Positions 38,101 through 47,796 of a stretch of 64,000 nucleotides of DNA are shown here, piece by piece. This stretch comes from Clostridiaceae bacterium. Its GTDB lineage: Bacteria; Bacillota; Clostridia; Lachnospirales; Lachnospiraceae. The position numbers were made by a program, and so were the translations under genes. The stretch lies in NCBI GenBank assembly GCA_910575795.1, contig CAJTGE010000012.1, forward strand, positions 62,001-126,000, written 5' to 3'. The notes under the pieces are model-generated. The model saw nothing but the letters and a program-made list of their open reading frames with translations, searched no databases and was not told where the DNA came from. Numbering within the stretch: the stretch's first letter is position 1; every line of letters starts with the position of its first letter.

Positions 38101-39264
38101 AAAGCCGACAATGCCTCCGACTGCGGCGCCCTGTCCCTGAATCCGCGCGCTCTGGTTATCCCCTGTCTCCACACGGCAGTCAACAATACTGCTTCCCGCC
38201 GCCCGGCCGCAGATTCCGCCCGCGTATAACTCCTGGCCCCCGTTGACGTTGATCGTCACATACGCCGTGCAGTTTTCAATCACAGAGCCTGATTTCTCGC
38301 TCCCCTCGATACGGCCGGCAATCCCTCCGGCCGCGCCGGCTGACGAGATATTTCCCCGCACCACGCAGTCCGCGATCCGCGTATTTTCAGCGCTGCCGGC
38401 CAAAATTGCCGTGTTCGTCCTGCCTGTCACGGTTTTGCCCGGACAAAGCGTCAGATTCTCAATGGACGCATCCCGCGCCGCGCCGAAGAATCCCGTGTTG
38501 CCCCATGTTCCGCGGCTGAGCTTAAAATTGGAAATCGTTTTCCCATTTCCGTCAAAATGGCCGAAAAACGGAGTCTGCACCTCGCCCGAAAGCTCAGAGC
38601 TGTCCCGGTAAAAGCCAATCGGATTCCACTCCATGCCGCCCAGATCCAGGTTGGCCATCAGCTTAAAATAACTCTTGTCATACGAACCAATCAGCGGGGC
38701 GTCCCCCTCTCCCGGCTGAATCCGCATTCCCATCGCAGCGAGCTGGGAAAGCCCCATAAGGTGATTCTTTGTCCGTATCTCATACGGCCTTTCCTTTGAG
38801 CCGTCCCCGTACTGACCGTTTAAAAAAGAGAAATCCCCGTTCCAGCCATCCCACAGATCTCCTAATGAGCTCGCCGCCCTCATGGAAAACCGCGCCTCGG
38901 ACGGGCTCGCCCCCGCCGCATCCTGCCAATCGTCACGCCAGGCCCCGGCTCCATCCGGCGCTTCCACATCCGCCTCCGAACCGCTCGCCGGGCGCGCATA
39001 GGAGTCCTTTTTCCAATAAGCGGCTGTCCCAATCTTCCCATATACGGGCCGTTCATCCGCCTGATCTTTATCTGGATTTCCCGTCCGGCGCGCGGACGAG
39101 CTACTCGCGCGGTATCCACTTTCTGTATCCTGTCCCATCCCCTGAGCTTCAAGCCCACAGAACGGAGACGCAATGGCCGGCAGCGTCCCTGCTGTAAGCA
39201 TGGCAGAGGCCAGCAGGGCCGCCAGCCATGCATCGCGTTTTCCTTTATTCTTCTTTTGTTTCAC
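35197..39264 (-). CDS. Secreted GLUG/Ig-like protein with wall-binding repeats (1355 residues)
   Basis: The GTG at 39264 is chosen because AAAGGAG lies 6 bases upstream and the longer frame would overlap the previous gene. After a signal peptide (cleavage near ASPF, about residue 33) and an S/A-rich linker with ASGSEAD, residues about 240-430 form a GLUG-type parallel beta-helix (GGIAGRIEG, AGGICGRAAG, VGGIVGFQ, VGGITGLY). Three degenerate Ig-like modules follow from about 671, 846 and 988 (VRWSVDD, IRWSVDD and ISYRASDD align). A Ser/Gly linker encoded by 12-bp repeats (about 1120-1152) leads to C-terminal wall-binding repeats (about 1221-1340: FDWFWFDASGCMEVGWF, MVTGWQWIQGEDGTW). It is probably held on the wall without sortase. 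Confidence 0.8.
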   Translation of the reverse strand: MKQKKNKGKRDAWLAALLASAMLTAGTLPAIASPFCGLEAQGMGQDTESGYRASSSSARRTGNPDKDQADERPVYGKIGTAAYWKKDSYARPASGSEADVEAPDGAGAWRDDWQDAAGASPSEARFSMRAASSLGDLWDGWNGDFSFLNGQYGDGSKERPYEIRTKNHLMGLSQLAAMGMRIQPGEGDAPLIGSYDKSYFKLMANLDLGGMEWNPIGFYRDSSELSGEVQTPFFGHFDGNGKTISNFKLSRGTWGNTGFFGAARDASIENLTLCPGKTVTGRTNTAILAGSAENTRIADCVVRGNISSAGAAGGIAGRIEGSEKSGSVIENCTAYVTINVNGGQELYAGGICGRAAGSSIVDCRVETGDNQSARIQGQGAAVGGIVGFQNDTDVYNSFVSGTIGGAGSRIVGGITGLYASGKIKAARFEGTIGQSGLGTAGHRGTFIGHREAGDYFRYGEDVAYLFADSEAKIAANVCGSGIPDDNEYTYGAHIGFSHRGDLFYTLVQGGLTRDVTDTYYYEELEHAILHIMDEDNGGAGKEELGYELDHVAPNDAGRPTRGYLVTVPQIDTVSNGANYYDVASLEVRGSGSYYRTIDKDRRGAVAAGNTVTVSTSARQTDGAKFQMEGVPVYSAGGRERETDYVKGGEYTFTMPAAHTQVKAAYKKVAVKVSVVPSQYRLSVVEERTGNRKHPVRTTRVMDQDGRLIATYINGLLEQGTQIQPISVGAVVDSNNDVEDSSVRWSVDDADLITLLPNPDADADGYTRQSASIQVNLRSSFLSDTIRRLEKEQADKGYRYPIPDTIFGAGHQNGGVAILTASTRPAVSFEGRPCRANARINVTFQVKDQTYVANEGAALDKSLLSFTVTRRLEGNRKAPEETLLVTGPESLTASFTPDFFDRRDIRWSVDDPALLRVDGEGKSASVAAVKDAKWIRDIMAGDDGLHENDAFAVRNGSGVKTAAVTVSGDDMLGNKQTASCEARIRFVTEDRTKIFAEGITLSPQELGFGLVCKKTGLRSSPQISWSGNEAKKLTAEVLPELAFNRRISYRASDDSLSVSDDGIVTVNTQAGWIKEADRSYPYKAEHRAVITAVSEDGGFTASCAVVLKYEMTDQTYVRNHSSGGSSGGSSGGSSGSSSVGSSGGSSGGSSGGSSGSSPSGPAGGSSGSMAGDRAGGGPAGPSGGGQDSSVGAFSSGTGTAAAGAAIHPADAAAMAAGAAVGVWTIGEDGRWRFSAGGRTYQNEWAYIYNPYSGAGQEPFDWFWFDASGCMEVGWFTDRDGSRYYLWPVSDGAMGRMVTGWQWIQGEDGTWRRYYFHTISDGTKGHMYRSGAAPDGGMVNENGEWVVDGAIQIKKGE
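35809..35904 (-). repeat. 12-bp tandem repeats encoding a Ser-Gly-Gly-Ser linker
   Basis: About eight degenerate 12-bp units (consensus TGAACCGCCTGA on the plus strand) encode SSGG repeats between the Ig-like modules and the wall-binding repeats. Length may vary among strains. Confidence 0.8.
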
Positions 39265-39307
39265 TGCAAACTCCTTTCTGATGTTCTGCCTCCCGCTCCT
39301 GTCCTCC

Positions 39308-41389
39308 TTAACCCTGCGGCAGAGTAAACGCCGGGCGGATTCCATACGTTTCACTGTCCGTATCCGCGGGATGGATGTTTCCCTTTTCCAGATCCACCGC
39401 GTAGATCCGGTCCGTATAGAGGAAATTTCCCGACGTATCCTCCGAATAGAACGGGGTTCTCAGATAATATCCCCTTGAATAAGGGCTTATCTGCCCCTTA
39501 CAGCCGTCCGTTCCCTTCTCCCCAAAACTCCACAGCTCCTCCCTGTACCGGAGCGCCTCTTCCAGAGAGAGGCAGAACATCCGATCCTGCATGAGCTGAA
39601 AACCGATGGCATGGCCTGTAAACGAATGCTCCGAGAGCTGCCAGGACTCTCCCTCCGCGCTGGCCCCCGTATAAGCCGTATTGACCCCGATATAAGCGGT
39701 TTCCGTCTGGAAATCAGAGCCGCGGCTGTTTTCATTCAGCCATGCCCGGATGTAAGAATCCTTATAATTATTGTTTTTTCCAAACTGAAGCGGCTTTAAG
39801 CTGGTATCCGTCCTGTCGATATCCGAGCGGATCACCCGGTCGCACAGGAACAGGGCCGTACTCTTATGTGTGTCGCCCGCATCGCTGTAATCCTCATCCA
39901 CGCACCGGAAACGGTACGTCTCCTTCCCGATCCGCCTCATCTGCACATCCCCCCGCGCCCAGCGCCGTTTCTGCGCCTCCTCTCCTGCTTTGGGCGCTTC
40001 CAGAAGCACAGCGGGGCGTATACCGCAGCCTGACGCGCCCAGACCTTCAACAGGGCGCGTCTCAATGCTCCCGTCCGGCGCGACGGTTCTCATCCCGCCG
40101 CCATCCCTGTCCGCGGTCCTGAGAGCCCATCTGCCGCCTGCCGGGGCAATCCGCCCCATAAGCTGATAATGCGCGGCCTCCTCCTCGGACAGGAGGAGCG
40201 CGAGATCCCCCACGCCGTCCCCGTCGCCGCGCAGGACAGACAAAAGCGCCCCTGACAGGGAAATGCTGTTTCCAAACCCCAGATTTAAATATTGCCGGAC
40301 AAAGGATCCGTTGTAATCCGCGCTCTCAAACCACTCCTGCGAAACGCCAAGGCTTTCCATCGAAAGCGTCTCATCCGCCAGATACAGCATATGCCCGGTT
40401 CCCCGGTAATCCTCGTCGATACATGTAAAGGAAAGCGGCCGTTCCCCCGTCCCTGTGTCTAAAACGGCAGCAATCCGGCTTCCCGCTTCCTGGGAGAAGG
40501 CGCGCGCCCCGCACTGATCGCAGAGAGAATCCCCGTTCCCGTCCAGATGGCCCAGGGCAGGCAGAAACGTCTTCTCCTCAGCTTCACATTGTCCGCACCT
40601 CCAGTTCTCTTCCCCATATTCCAGACACCCGCCCGGCGTCTGTGATATCTTTGTCCAGCGGTGGGCGCACGCATCCGGATCCCACCTGCGCTTTACCCCC
40701 ACGCGGCACACCTCATAGCGGCAGCCGCCAAGCGTAAACACATCCTCCTGCACAGCCGAATAAACCGCGTCAAAATCCGTTCCGATCCGCAGCGTATCCG
40801 GCGTGTAATCCTTCCCGATCAGGAAAAAATAGTGCCATCCCGTATCCTGCACCGCAGAAATCAGGTTCCGGAGCCTTTTGTCATTTTCAGCCGCATTCCC
40901 CACAACCACGGCCGGATTCCGGTTCTCCTCCGGATTCCTGCCCATTACTGCGCACTCAGCCTCCCACGCCTTTTTCACCCAGAGCTCCAGCCTGGCGCGC
41001 TGCGCATCCTCCGGATCCGGCGCCTCCTTTACCGCCTCCCCCTGCTCATATTCGACATAATACTTATGAACCCCGTCCTGCGTGACGAGAAACTCCTGCG
41101 GCGAGGACTCCCTGGAATTCCAGATATGCCCGTCGCTTCCTATCATCTGTTCCGGAAATGATACCGAAAGAGCCGTCCCGTCCAAAACCGAGCCCCGCTG
41201 CGTGTTGAAAATCTTCGTGGCATGATCCTTTGCGTCCACAAAGAACACCATATAGCCAATCTCATTCCCCTCCCCCGCCCGCGCGGTCTTTGAAACACAC
41301 AGCATAAGCCCCAGAGCGGCCCAAGCCGCGGCCTGCGCTGTCCTGCATTTTCTTATCGTTCTTCTCCCTCCCTTTCTCCGCGAGTACAT
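39308..41389 (-). CDS. Secreted protein with two DUF6273-like domains
   Basis: This 693-residue protein has a signal peptide ending near TARAG (about residue 39) and two related C-terminal halves (about 310-460 and 490-690). Each runs from a CIDEDY or CVDEDY start through SFVRQYLN or SYIRAWLN to CGIRPAVLL or YGIRPAFTL, the pattern of the DUF6273 family found in clostridial secreted proteins. Between the signal and these lies a cysteine/histidine segment (CAHRWTK, WRCGQCEAE, DSLCDQCGA) resembling a zinc ribbon. Function is unknown. The ATG at 41389 lacks a good ribosome site, so the start is uncertain. It heads the surface-protein locus, 320 bases after a promoter at 41715-41743. Confidence 0.7.
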   Translation of the reverse strand: MYSRRKGGRRTIRKCRTAQAAAWAALGLMLCVSKTARAGEGNEIGYMVFFVDAKDHATKIFNTQRGSVLDGTALSVSFPEQMIGSDGHIWNSRESSPQEFLVTQDGVHKYYVEYEQGEAVKEAPDPEDAQRARLELWVKKAWEAECAVMGRNPEENRNPAVVVGNAAENDKRLRNLISAVQDTGWHYFFLIGKDYTPDTLRIGTDFDAVYSAVQEDVFTLGGCRYEVCRVGVKRRWDPDACAHRWTKISQTPGGCLEYGEENWRCGQCEAEEKTFLPALGHLDGNGDSLCDQCGARAFSQEAGSRIAAVLDTGTGERPLSFTCIDEDYRGTGHMLYLADETLSMESLGVSQEWFESADYNGSFVRQYLNLGFGNSISLSGALLSVLRGDGDGVGDLALLLSEEEAAHYQLMGRIAPAGGRWALRTADRDGGGMRTVAPDGSIETRPVEGLGASGCGIRPAVLLEAPKAGEEAQKRRWARGDVQMRRIGKETYRFRCVDEDYSDAGDTHKSTALFLCDRVIRSDIDRTDTSLKPLQFGKNNNYKDSYIRAWLNENSRGSDFQTETAYIGVNTAYTGASAEGESWQLSEHSFTGHAIGFQLMQDRMFCLSLEEALRYREELWSFGEKGTDGCKGQISPYSRGYYLRTPFYSEDTSGNFLYTDRIYAVDLEKGNIHPADTDSETYGIRPAFTLPQG

Positions 41390-41543
41390 CAGAAGCGCAT
41401 CTGCATGTACCCTGTCCTGGTAAGGCTGAAATCACGGCGGCCGTTTTGGGCCTCCAGGCGGTTCCATTTTCCCACAGGGATTCAAAAGCATGGAACTGCC
41501 CTTTATAGAAGCGGAATGCATATCCAAAAGAAAACCGCCCACA

Positions 41544-41571
41544 TAACAGTTCAGGGTTATCTGAACTGCTA
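41544..41571. repeat. Short palindrome related to repeat family 2
   Basis: TAACAGTTCAG and CTGAACTGCTA are inverted around a 6-base centre. These are the same ends as those of the elements at 9225 and 41783. It lies in the leader of the surface-protein locus and may fold in the mRNA. Confidence 0.55.
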
Positions 41572-41714
41572 CCCGCCCGCTGCGATCTGTGAAAAGCCAT
41601 TACCTGTTACAAATTTTTGTTTGTCGAAATCTTGCCGAAACCGGCGTGAATCATACGTTGAATGATTCAGAAATTTAGAAAATAAGAATGGTCCCCTGTC
41701 CGGAAACTGGTTTT

Positions 41715-41743
41715 ACTGTACCATATCTGCGCCGCTTTTTCAA
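41715..41743 (-). promoter_or_regulatory. Probable promoter of the surface-protein locus
   Basis: On the minus strand TTGAAA (41743-41738) and TACAGT (41720-41715) are 17 bases apart. The resulting leader is about 320 bases long and contains the palindrome at 41544-41571. Apart from these and the repeat at 41783, I see nothing in the 41390-41890 gap. Confidence 0.6.
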
Positions 41744-41782
41744 GTGTAAAACAGCAGTTTCCGAAAATTTTATATTTTAGCG

Positions 41783-41870
41783 GTAACAGTTCAGATTCCC
41801 CATTGGATAGGCATCCGGCGCTTCTTGTCCGGCGCAGACAGGCGGAAAGACGCCCCGTCTGAACTGTTAC
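41783..41870. repeat. 88-bp palindromic repeat family 2, copy B
   Basis: The ends GTAACAGTTCAG (41783-41794) and CTGAACTGTTAC (41859-41870) are perfect 12-bp inverted repeats. The inside (ATCCAATG-type, CTTCTTGTCCGG) matches the element at 9225-9376 in reverse. It ends 20 bases past the stop of the DUF805 gene. Confidence 0.75.
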
Positions 41871-41890
41871 TTTTGGCGGTTATGGTTTCA

Positions 41891-42451
41891 TTAATCTTCT
41901 TCAAAATCCTCTTCCCCTCTGGCGAAATGATAAAACGGTTCCGGTTTCCCGTAAACATTTTCCCGGGGATCCGAGGGACGCGCCAGAAATACGATATTGA
42001 GGATACAAAGAGTAATCCCTGCCAGGAGGAAGAGGACGCTAAAGGCCATAAGCCCTAAAAAGCCGGCCATATTGACCGAAACGCCGGCTGAGAAGACAAA
42101 AAACAGCACGGTTATCATTCCAACCACAAAACCTGACACGGCGCAGATCCCTCCCGACACGTCAATCAGAACCGCCAGCCAGCCCGGTTTTCCACAATCA
42201 TGATATCTCCTGACCGCCGCAAACAGCATGGGAAAAAATACGGCGATTTTCCACAGAAGGCTCCCGCGCGCAACGAACCGGTACATATGTAGAATCCCCG
42301 CTCCATACAGAGTGTTTTTGACAATGTCCAGAATCACGTTGATTACAAAAATGGCCAGCCATGCCCACCAGTAGCCTGCCCTGGAAAGCCTGCCGTGCGG
42401 ATTAAACGAATTTCTGAGCACATCTCTTAAAGCGTAAACCATATATTTCAT
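41891..42451 (-). CDS. DUF805 family membrane protein
   Basis: About 186 residues with four hydrophobic segments. The family blocks GRLSRAGYWWAWL (about residues 20-32), AVRRYHDCGKPGWL (about 80-93) and a final RPSDPRENVYG are all present, which identifies the DUF805 inner-membrane family; its function is unknown. The ATG at 42451 is preferred over 42457 because GGGGGA is 6 bases upstream. An aspartate/glutamate-rich tail (RGEEDFEED) ends the protein. It lies between two inverted-repeat elements. Confidence 0.85.
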   Translation of the reverse strand: MKYMVYALRDVLRNSFNPHGRLSRAGYWWAWLAIFVINVILDIVKNTLYGAGILHMYRFVARGSLLWKIAVFFPMLFAAVRRYHDCGKPGWLAVLIDVSGGICAVSGFVVGMITVLFFVFSAGVSVNMAGFLGLMAFSVLFLLAGITLCILNIVFLARPSDPRENVYGKPEPFYHFARGEEDFEED

Positions 42452-42535
42452 ACACATCCCCCAAAAACCTGCGCCTGACAGCCTGCCTCTCTGCCAATGC
42501 CCGGGCCGCAGCGCCGCCTTTTGGCTGCGTCCCCC

Positions 42536-42696
42536 TTAGGAACTGTCACAAAATAGATTAGCCAGACAGCGCTGGATAAATGTTCATCTGCAAAGAAGAA
42601 AATCGCAGGCGTAGCGGGCAGCGTCAAGATTTTTCGATGCGGCAGATGGGCATTTAGACAAGCCGAATGGCTAATTTATTTCGTGACAGTTCCTTA
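42536..42696. repeat. 161-bp inverted-repeat element (MITE-like), supplying a stop codon
   Basis: The ends are about 29-bp inverted repeats with a few mismatches, beginning TTAGGAACTGTCAC on the plus strand and TAAGGAACTGTCAC on the minus strand, and both continuing to ATTAGCCA. A TA-type target duplication would fit the ends. The first bases on the minus strand (TAA) are the stop codon of the gene at 42694-43068. Confidence 0.75.
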
Positions 42697-43068
42697 TCCC
42701 GTCTCTTCCAAAAAACAGAACAGCGCCCGAATCTGCGGGGCAACCAGGCCGGGCAGGGGCCACAAAATCCCCACGCCGCATAAAAGCGCCGCCCAGCGCT
42801 TCACGTGCTTCTGCATGGCCGGGACATAGAATATCTTCGGGTCTTCCGGGGCATAATACAGATCAACCTCTCTCCCCTCCCCCACGTAGCAAACGCTGTA
42901 GCCGCCCGGAGATTTTACGCGATACATATTGTCCCCGGCCTGAAACCCATACTCCGGAAAGAAATACCACTTTCCTGAGCGCATCCTGCGGCCGCTTGAT
43001 ACAACCGCGGCTTTCGTCAAAATGACCGCGTACCTGCGCTCTTTCAGCAGGCGGCCGCGCATAGACAT
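42694..43068 (-). CDS. DUF3592-like protein, 3' end formed by a repeat element
   Basis: The 124-residue protein resembles the core of DUF3592 proteins (FFPEYGFQAGDNMYRV, then VDLYYAPEDPKIFYVP at about 63-83) followed by one membrane helix (about 93-113). Most relatives also have an N-terminal helix, which is missing here; an in-frame TGA lies 18 bases before the ATG, so the gene cannot extend. No clear ribosome site is seen. The stop codon TAA belongs to the inverted-repeat element at 42536-42696, which may have replaced the original C-terminus. It could be a shortened or dying gene. Confidence 0.55.
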   Translation of the reverse strand: MSMRGRLLKERRYAVILTKAAVVSSGRRMRSGKWYFFPEYGFQAGDNMYRVKSPGGYSVCYVGEGREVDLYYAPEDPKIFYVPAMQKHVKRWAALLCGVGILWPLPGLVAPQIRALFCFLEETG

Positions 43069-43095
43069 ACCGAGCTTCTGAAAGAATCATATAAG

Positions 43096-43122
43096 GAAAA
43101 AGGCCGCCGTTTTCCGGCGGCC
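43096..43122 (-). terminator. Terminator of the rubrerythrin gene
   Basis: GGCCGCCG and CGGCGGCC form an 8-bp stem followed on the minus strand by TTTTTCC. It lies about 65 bases past the rubrerythrin stop. Confidence 0.8.
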
Positions 43123-43186
43123 CCTCTTGCGATTATCCACAGGCAGTACATCTGTCACAATCCCCGCCTGGTTAAACCGCGCCTTA

Positions 43187-43723
43187 TCAGTAATTCTCCG
43201 CATGCACCTCAAAATAACTCTGCGGGTGCGCGCAGGTCGGGCAGACCTCAGGCGCTTTCTCCCCCACCACAATATGCCCGCAGTTGCGGCACTCCCAGAC
43301 TTTCACCTCGCTCTTGGCAAAAACCTCGGCCGTCTCCACATTCTTAAGCAGGGCCCTGTAGCGCTCCTCGTGGTGTTTCTCGATCGCCGCTACCAGGCGG
43401 AATTTCTCCGCCAGCTCCTTAAAGCCCTCTTCCTCCGCTGTCTTCGCAAAGCCCTCATACATATCCGTCCACTCATAATTCTCCCCGTCCGCAGCGGCAG
43501 CCAGGTTCGCGGCCGTATCGCCGATGCCGTTTAATTCCTTAAACCACATCTTGGCATGCTCCTTCTCATTATCCGCCGTCTTCAGAAACAGGGCCGATAT
43601 CTGCTCAAAGCCTTCCTTTTTGGCCTTGGATGCAAAATATGTATACTTATTGCGCGCCTGTGATTCCCCCGCAAAAGCCGCCATCAGGTTCTGCTCGGTC
43701 TTTGTCCCTGCATACTTTGACAT
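43187..43723 (-). CDS. rbr: Rubrerythrin
   Basis: The 178-residue protein has the four-helix ferritin-like di-iron domain followed by a rubredoxin-like centre. Di-iron ligands are visible in [14 protein letters not shown] (about 19-32), [11 protein letters not shown] (about 51-61) and IEKHHEERY (about 114-122). The C-terminal [13 protein letters not shown] and [13 protein letters not shown] give the four cysteines of the rubredoxin site. It reduces hydrogen peroxide using electrons from rubredoxin or NADH-linked reductases and protects anaerobes from oxidative stress. AAGGAGG precedes the ATG, and a terminator follows. It is probably transcribed alone. Confidence 0.95.
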   Translation of the reverse strand: MSKYAGTKTEQNLMAAFAGESQARNKYTYFASKAKKEGFEQISALFLKTADNEKEHAKMWFKELNGIGDTAANLAAAADGENYEWTDMYEGFAKTAEEEGFKELAEKFRLVAAIEKHHEERYRALLKNVETAEVFAKSEVKVWECRNCGHIVVGEKAPEVCPTCAHPQSYFEVHAENY

Positions 43724-43872
43724 CTTGTATCCTCCTTCATGATTTTATAAAAATTTAGAATAACCGCGGCTCCGATTCCATCCTGGACTCCAAAACCGCG
43801 GCGTATTCCATAAAACTGCCGTTTCCCCGCAGCCGCCCGGGCCGTCTCCTCCCGGCCGCCGCATTCCGGTTC

Positions 43873-45033
43873 CTATTTAAAGATATCCTTGAACTTGCCC
43901 TTCCTGTGCTGCTTTTCCTTCTCCCCCTCCGACGCGATCCCGTTCATCGCGTCGTCAAAGCGCCGCAGGGCCTCCTTCTGCTCCTCGTTCATCCGCTCCG
44001 GAACCTGCACCACCAGCGTCACAAAATGATCGCCCCGCACATTCCGGTTGCGCAGCGACGGCACGCCCTTACCCTTTAAGCGCACCCTCGTATCGGTCTG
44101 CGTGCCGGCTTTTACCTCGTACTCCACTTCGCCGTCCACGGTCCTGATGCGGATGGGGCCGCCCAGCGCCGCTTTTGCAAAAGAGATCGGAACCGTGGAA
44201 TAGATGCTCGTATCCTGTCTCTTGAAGACCGGATGCGGAGATACCACCACCTCCACGAGCAGATCGCCCCGCTCGCCTCCGTTGAGTCCCGGCTCGCCGT
44301 TGCCGCGGTCGCGCAGGCTTTGGCCGTTGTCGATTCCGGGCGGGATCGTGACTTTGATCGTCTTTCTTCTGGTCACGAAGCCCGTGCCGTAGCAGTCCGG
44401 GCACTTTTCCTTGATGATCTTTCCGGTTCCCGAGCAGTCCGGGCAGGTCTGGACATTCTGGATCTGCCCGAAAAAGGACTGCTGGGTGTACATGATCTTG
44501 CCTTTTCCGTTACATTTCGGGCAGGTCTGGGGCTGCGTCCCTGATTTTGCCCCGGTTCCGCCGCATTTATCGCAGGATTCCTTTAAGTTTAAGGTCAGCT
44601 CCTTCTCACAGCCGAAAATGGCCTCCTCAAAGGTGATGCGCACGCTGGTGCGCACATTCGCGCCGCGCACGGGGCCGTTTCCACGCCCTCCCCGGCTGCG
44701 GCCGCCGCCGAACAGATCGCCGAATATGTCGCCGAATATGTCGCCCATGTCAGCCCCGCTGAAATCGAAGCCGCCAAAGCCGCCCGCGCCGCCTGCGCCG
44801 CCGTCAAACGCCGCATGGCCGAACTGGTCATACTGCCTTCTCTTCTCCGCGTCGCTGAGTACGGCGTAGGCTTCGGACGCCTCCTTAAACTTATCTGCAG
44901 CCGCCTGATCCCCTGGATTGGCGTCGGGATGATATTTTTTAGCCAGGCTCCTGTACGCCTTTTTCAGGGCCGCATCGTCCGCATCCCTGGAAACGCCCAG
45001 CACCTCATAATAATCTCTCTTGCTTTCTGCCAT
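43873..45033 (-). CDS. dnaJ: Co-chaperone DnaJ
   Basis: The 386-residue type I DnaJ starts with the J domain ([21 protein letters not shown], with HPD at about residues 36-38), a Gly/Phe-rich region ([18 protein letters not shown]), and four CxxCxGxG zinc repeats ([32 protein letters not shown]). The C-terminal substrate domain follows. It delivers clients to DnaK and stimulates its ATPase. It is the last gene of hrcA-grpE-dnaK-dnaJ, 127 bases after dnaK, with a GC-rich hairpin in the gap. A lysine-rich tail ([13 protein letters not shown]) ends the protein. Confidence 0.97.
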   Translation of the reverse strand: MAESKRDYYEVLGVSRDADDAALKKAYRSLAKKYHPDANPGDQAAADKFKEASEAYAVLSDAEKRRQYDQFGHAAFDGGAGGAGGFGGFDFSGADMGDIFGDIFGDLFGGGRSRGGRGNGPVRGANVRTSVRITFEEAIFGCEKELTLNLKESCDKCGGTGAKSGTQPQTCPKCNGKGKIMYTQQSFFGQIQNVQTCPDCSGTGKIIKEKCPDCYGTGFVTRRKTIKVTIPPGIDNGQSLRDRGNGEPGLNGGERGDLLVEVVVSPHPVFKRQDTSIYSTVPISFAKAALGGPIRIRTVDGEVEYEVKAGTQTDTRVRLKGKGVPSLRNRNVRGDHFVTLVVQVPERMNEEQKEALRRFDDAMNGIASEGEKEKQHRKGKFKDIFK

Positions 45034-45108
45034 GTCAGGTCTTCCTTCCTAAACGCCCGTAAAGGGGCTTGGGCCAGCGCCCAATCCCCATCACGTCTTT
45101 CCTTATCC

Positions 45109-45138
45109 GCGGGGCGCCGTTTTTAAGCCGCGCCCCGC
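45109..45138. other. GC-rich hairpin between dnaK and dnaJ
   Basis: GCGGGGCGC (45109-45117) and GCGCCCCGC (45130-45138) form a 9-bp stem around a 12-base loop. On the minus strand no T-run follows, so it may be an mRNA-processing or stability element that lowers dnaJ expression relative to dnaK. Confidence 0.5.
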
Positions 45139-45160
45139 AGTTTTTTACATCTTTCGTATT

Positions 45161-47068
<1,908 letters not shown>

Positions 47069-47086
47069 TTATATAAAATAATTATG

Positions 47087-47788
47087 TTAATTGGCCACCT
47101 TTACCATACTGTGCCGTATCACGCTGTCGCGGTAGAGGTAACCTTTCTGAAACTCCTCTGCAATGATGTTCTCCCCCAGGCTCTCATCCTCCACATGCAT
47201 CACCGCGTTGTGGAAATTGGGGTCAAAGGGCTGGCCGGCCGCCTCGATAGGCTTTACGCCGGCATCCTCCAGCATCTTCATGAGCTGGCGGTAAATCATA
47301 TCCATTCCGTCAGCGAAGACCGTCTTCTCCCCCTCCGGAACGGCCGCCAGCCCGCGCTCGAAATTATCGACCACCGGGAGCAGCTTCTCGATGATATCCT
47401 TGGCGCCGATCTCGTACATCGCGGATTTTTCCTTCTCTGTCCTCTTACGGTAATTGTCAAACTCCGCCATGGAGCGCTTTAAGCGATCCGTCAGCTCCTC
47501 GATCTGTTCGTCCTTTTTATCCTTCTTTTTGGAAAAAAATCCTTTTTTCTTTCCTGTTTCCGGGCCGCCCTGCGAATCCGCTTCCGGATCGTCCTCCTGA
47601 CAGCCCTGCGCGTCTGCGCCTTCAGCTCCTTTTGCCGCCGTTTGCTCCTTTTCCAGTCCGTCGTTTTCCGCGTCCTCTGTCCGCGTCCCGCAGGCCTTCT
47701 CTCTGCCCGGCTCTTCTTCCGTGCGCCGCGTCTGCGCCTCTTCCGGCCCGCCTGCGTTTGTCTCTCTATCCTTCATCTCTTCGCTCAC
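47087..47788 (-). CDS. grpE: Nucleotide exchange factor GrpE
   Basis: About 233 residues. The N-terminal 110 are highly charged and rich in E, A and T with little predicted fold, longer than in many GrpE proteins. The conserved coiled coil and head begin at RLKRSMAEFDNYRKRTEKEK and continue through LPVVDNFERGL to the PFDPNFHNAVMHVED signature and the final GYLYRDSVIRHSMVKVAN. It releases ADP from DnaK. The GTG at 47788 has AAAGGTGAT 7 bases upstream; a GTG at 47800, overlapping the hrcA stop by 3 bases, is also possible. Confidence 0.95.
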   Translation of the reverse strand: MSEEMKDRETNAGGPEEAQTRRTEEEPGREKACGTRTEDAENDGLEKEQTAAKGAEGADAQGCQEDDPEADSQGGPETGKKKGFFSKKKDKKDEQIEELTDRLKRSMAEFDNYRKRTEKEKSAMYEIGAKDIIEKLLPVVDNFERGLAAVPEGEKTVFADGMDMIYRQLMKMLEDAGVKPIEAAGQPFDPNFHNAVMHVEDESLGENIIAEEFQKGYLYRDSVIRHSMVKVAN

Positions 47789-47796
47789 TTTGCAAA

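Noticed and set aside
41262..41600. 112-codon frame in the leader of the surface-protein locus
   Set aside because: Overlaps the signal-peptide region of the DUF6273 gene in another frame and contains a palindromic repeat; no ribosome site stood out.
41389..41709. Riboswitch in the long leader of the surface-protein locus
   Set aside because: Apart from one repeat-derived palindrome I found no conserved aptamer-like motif or terminator.
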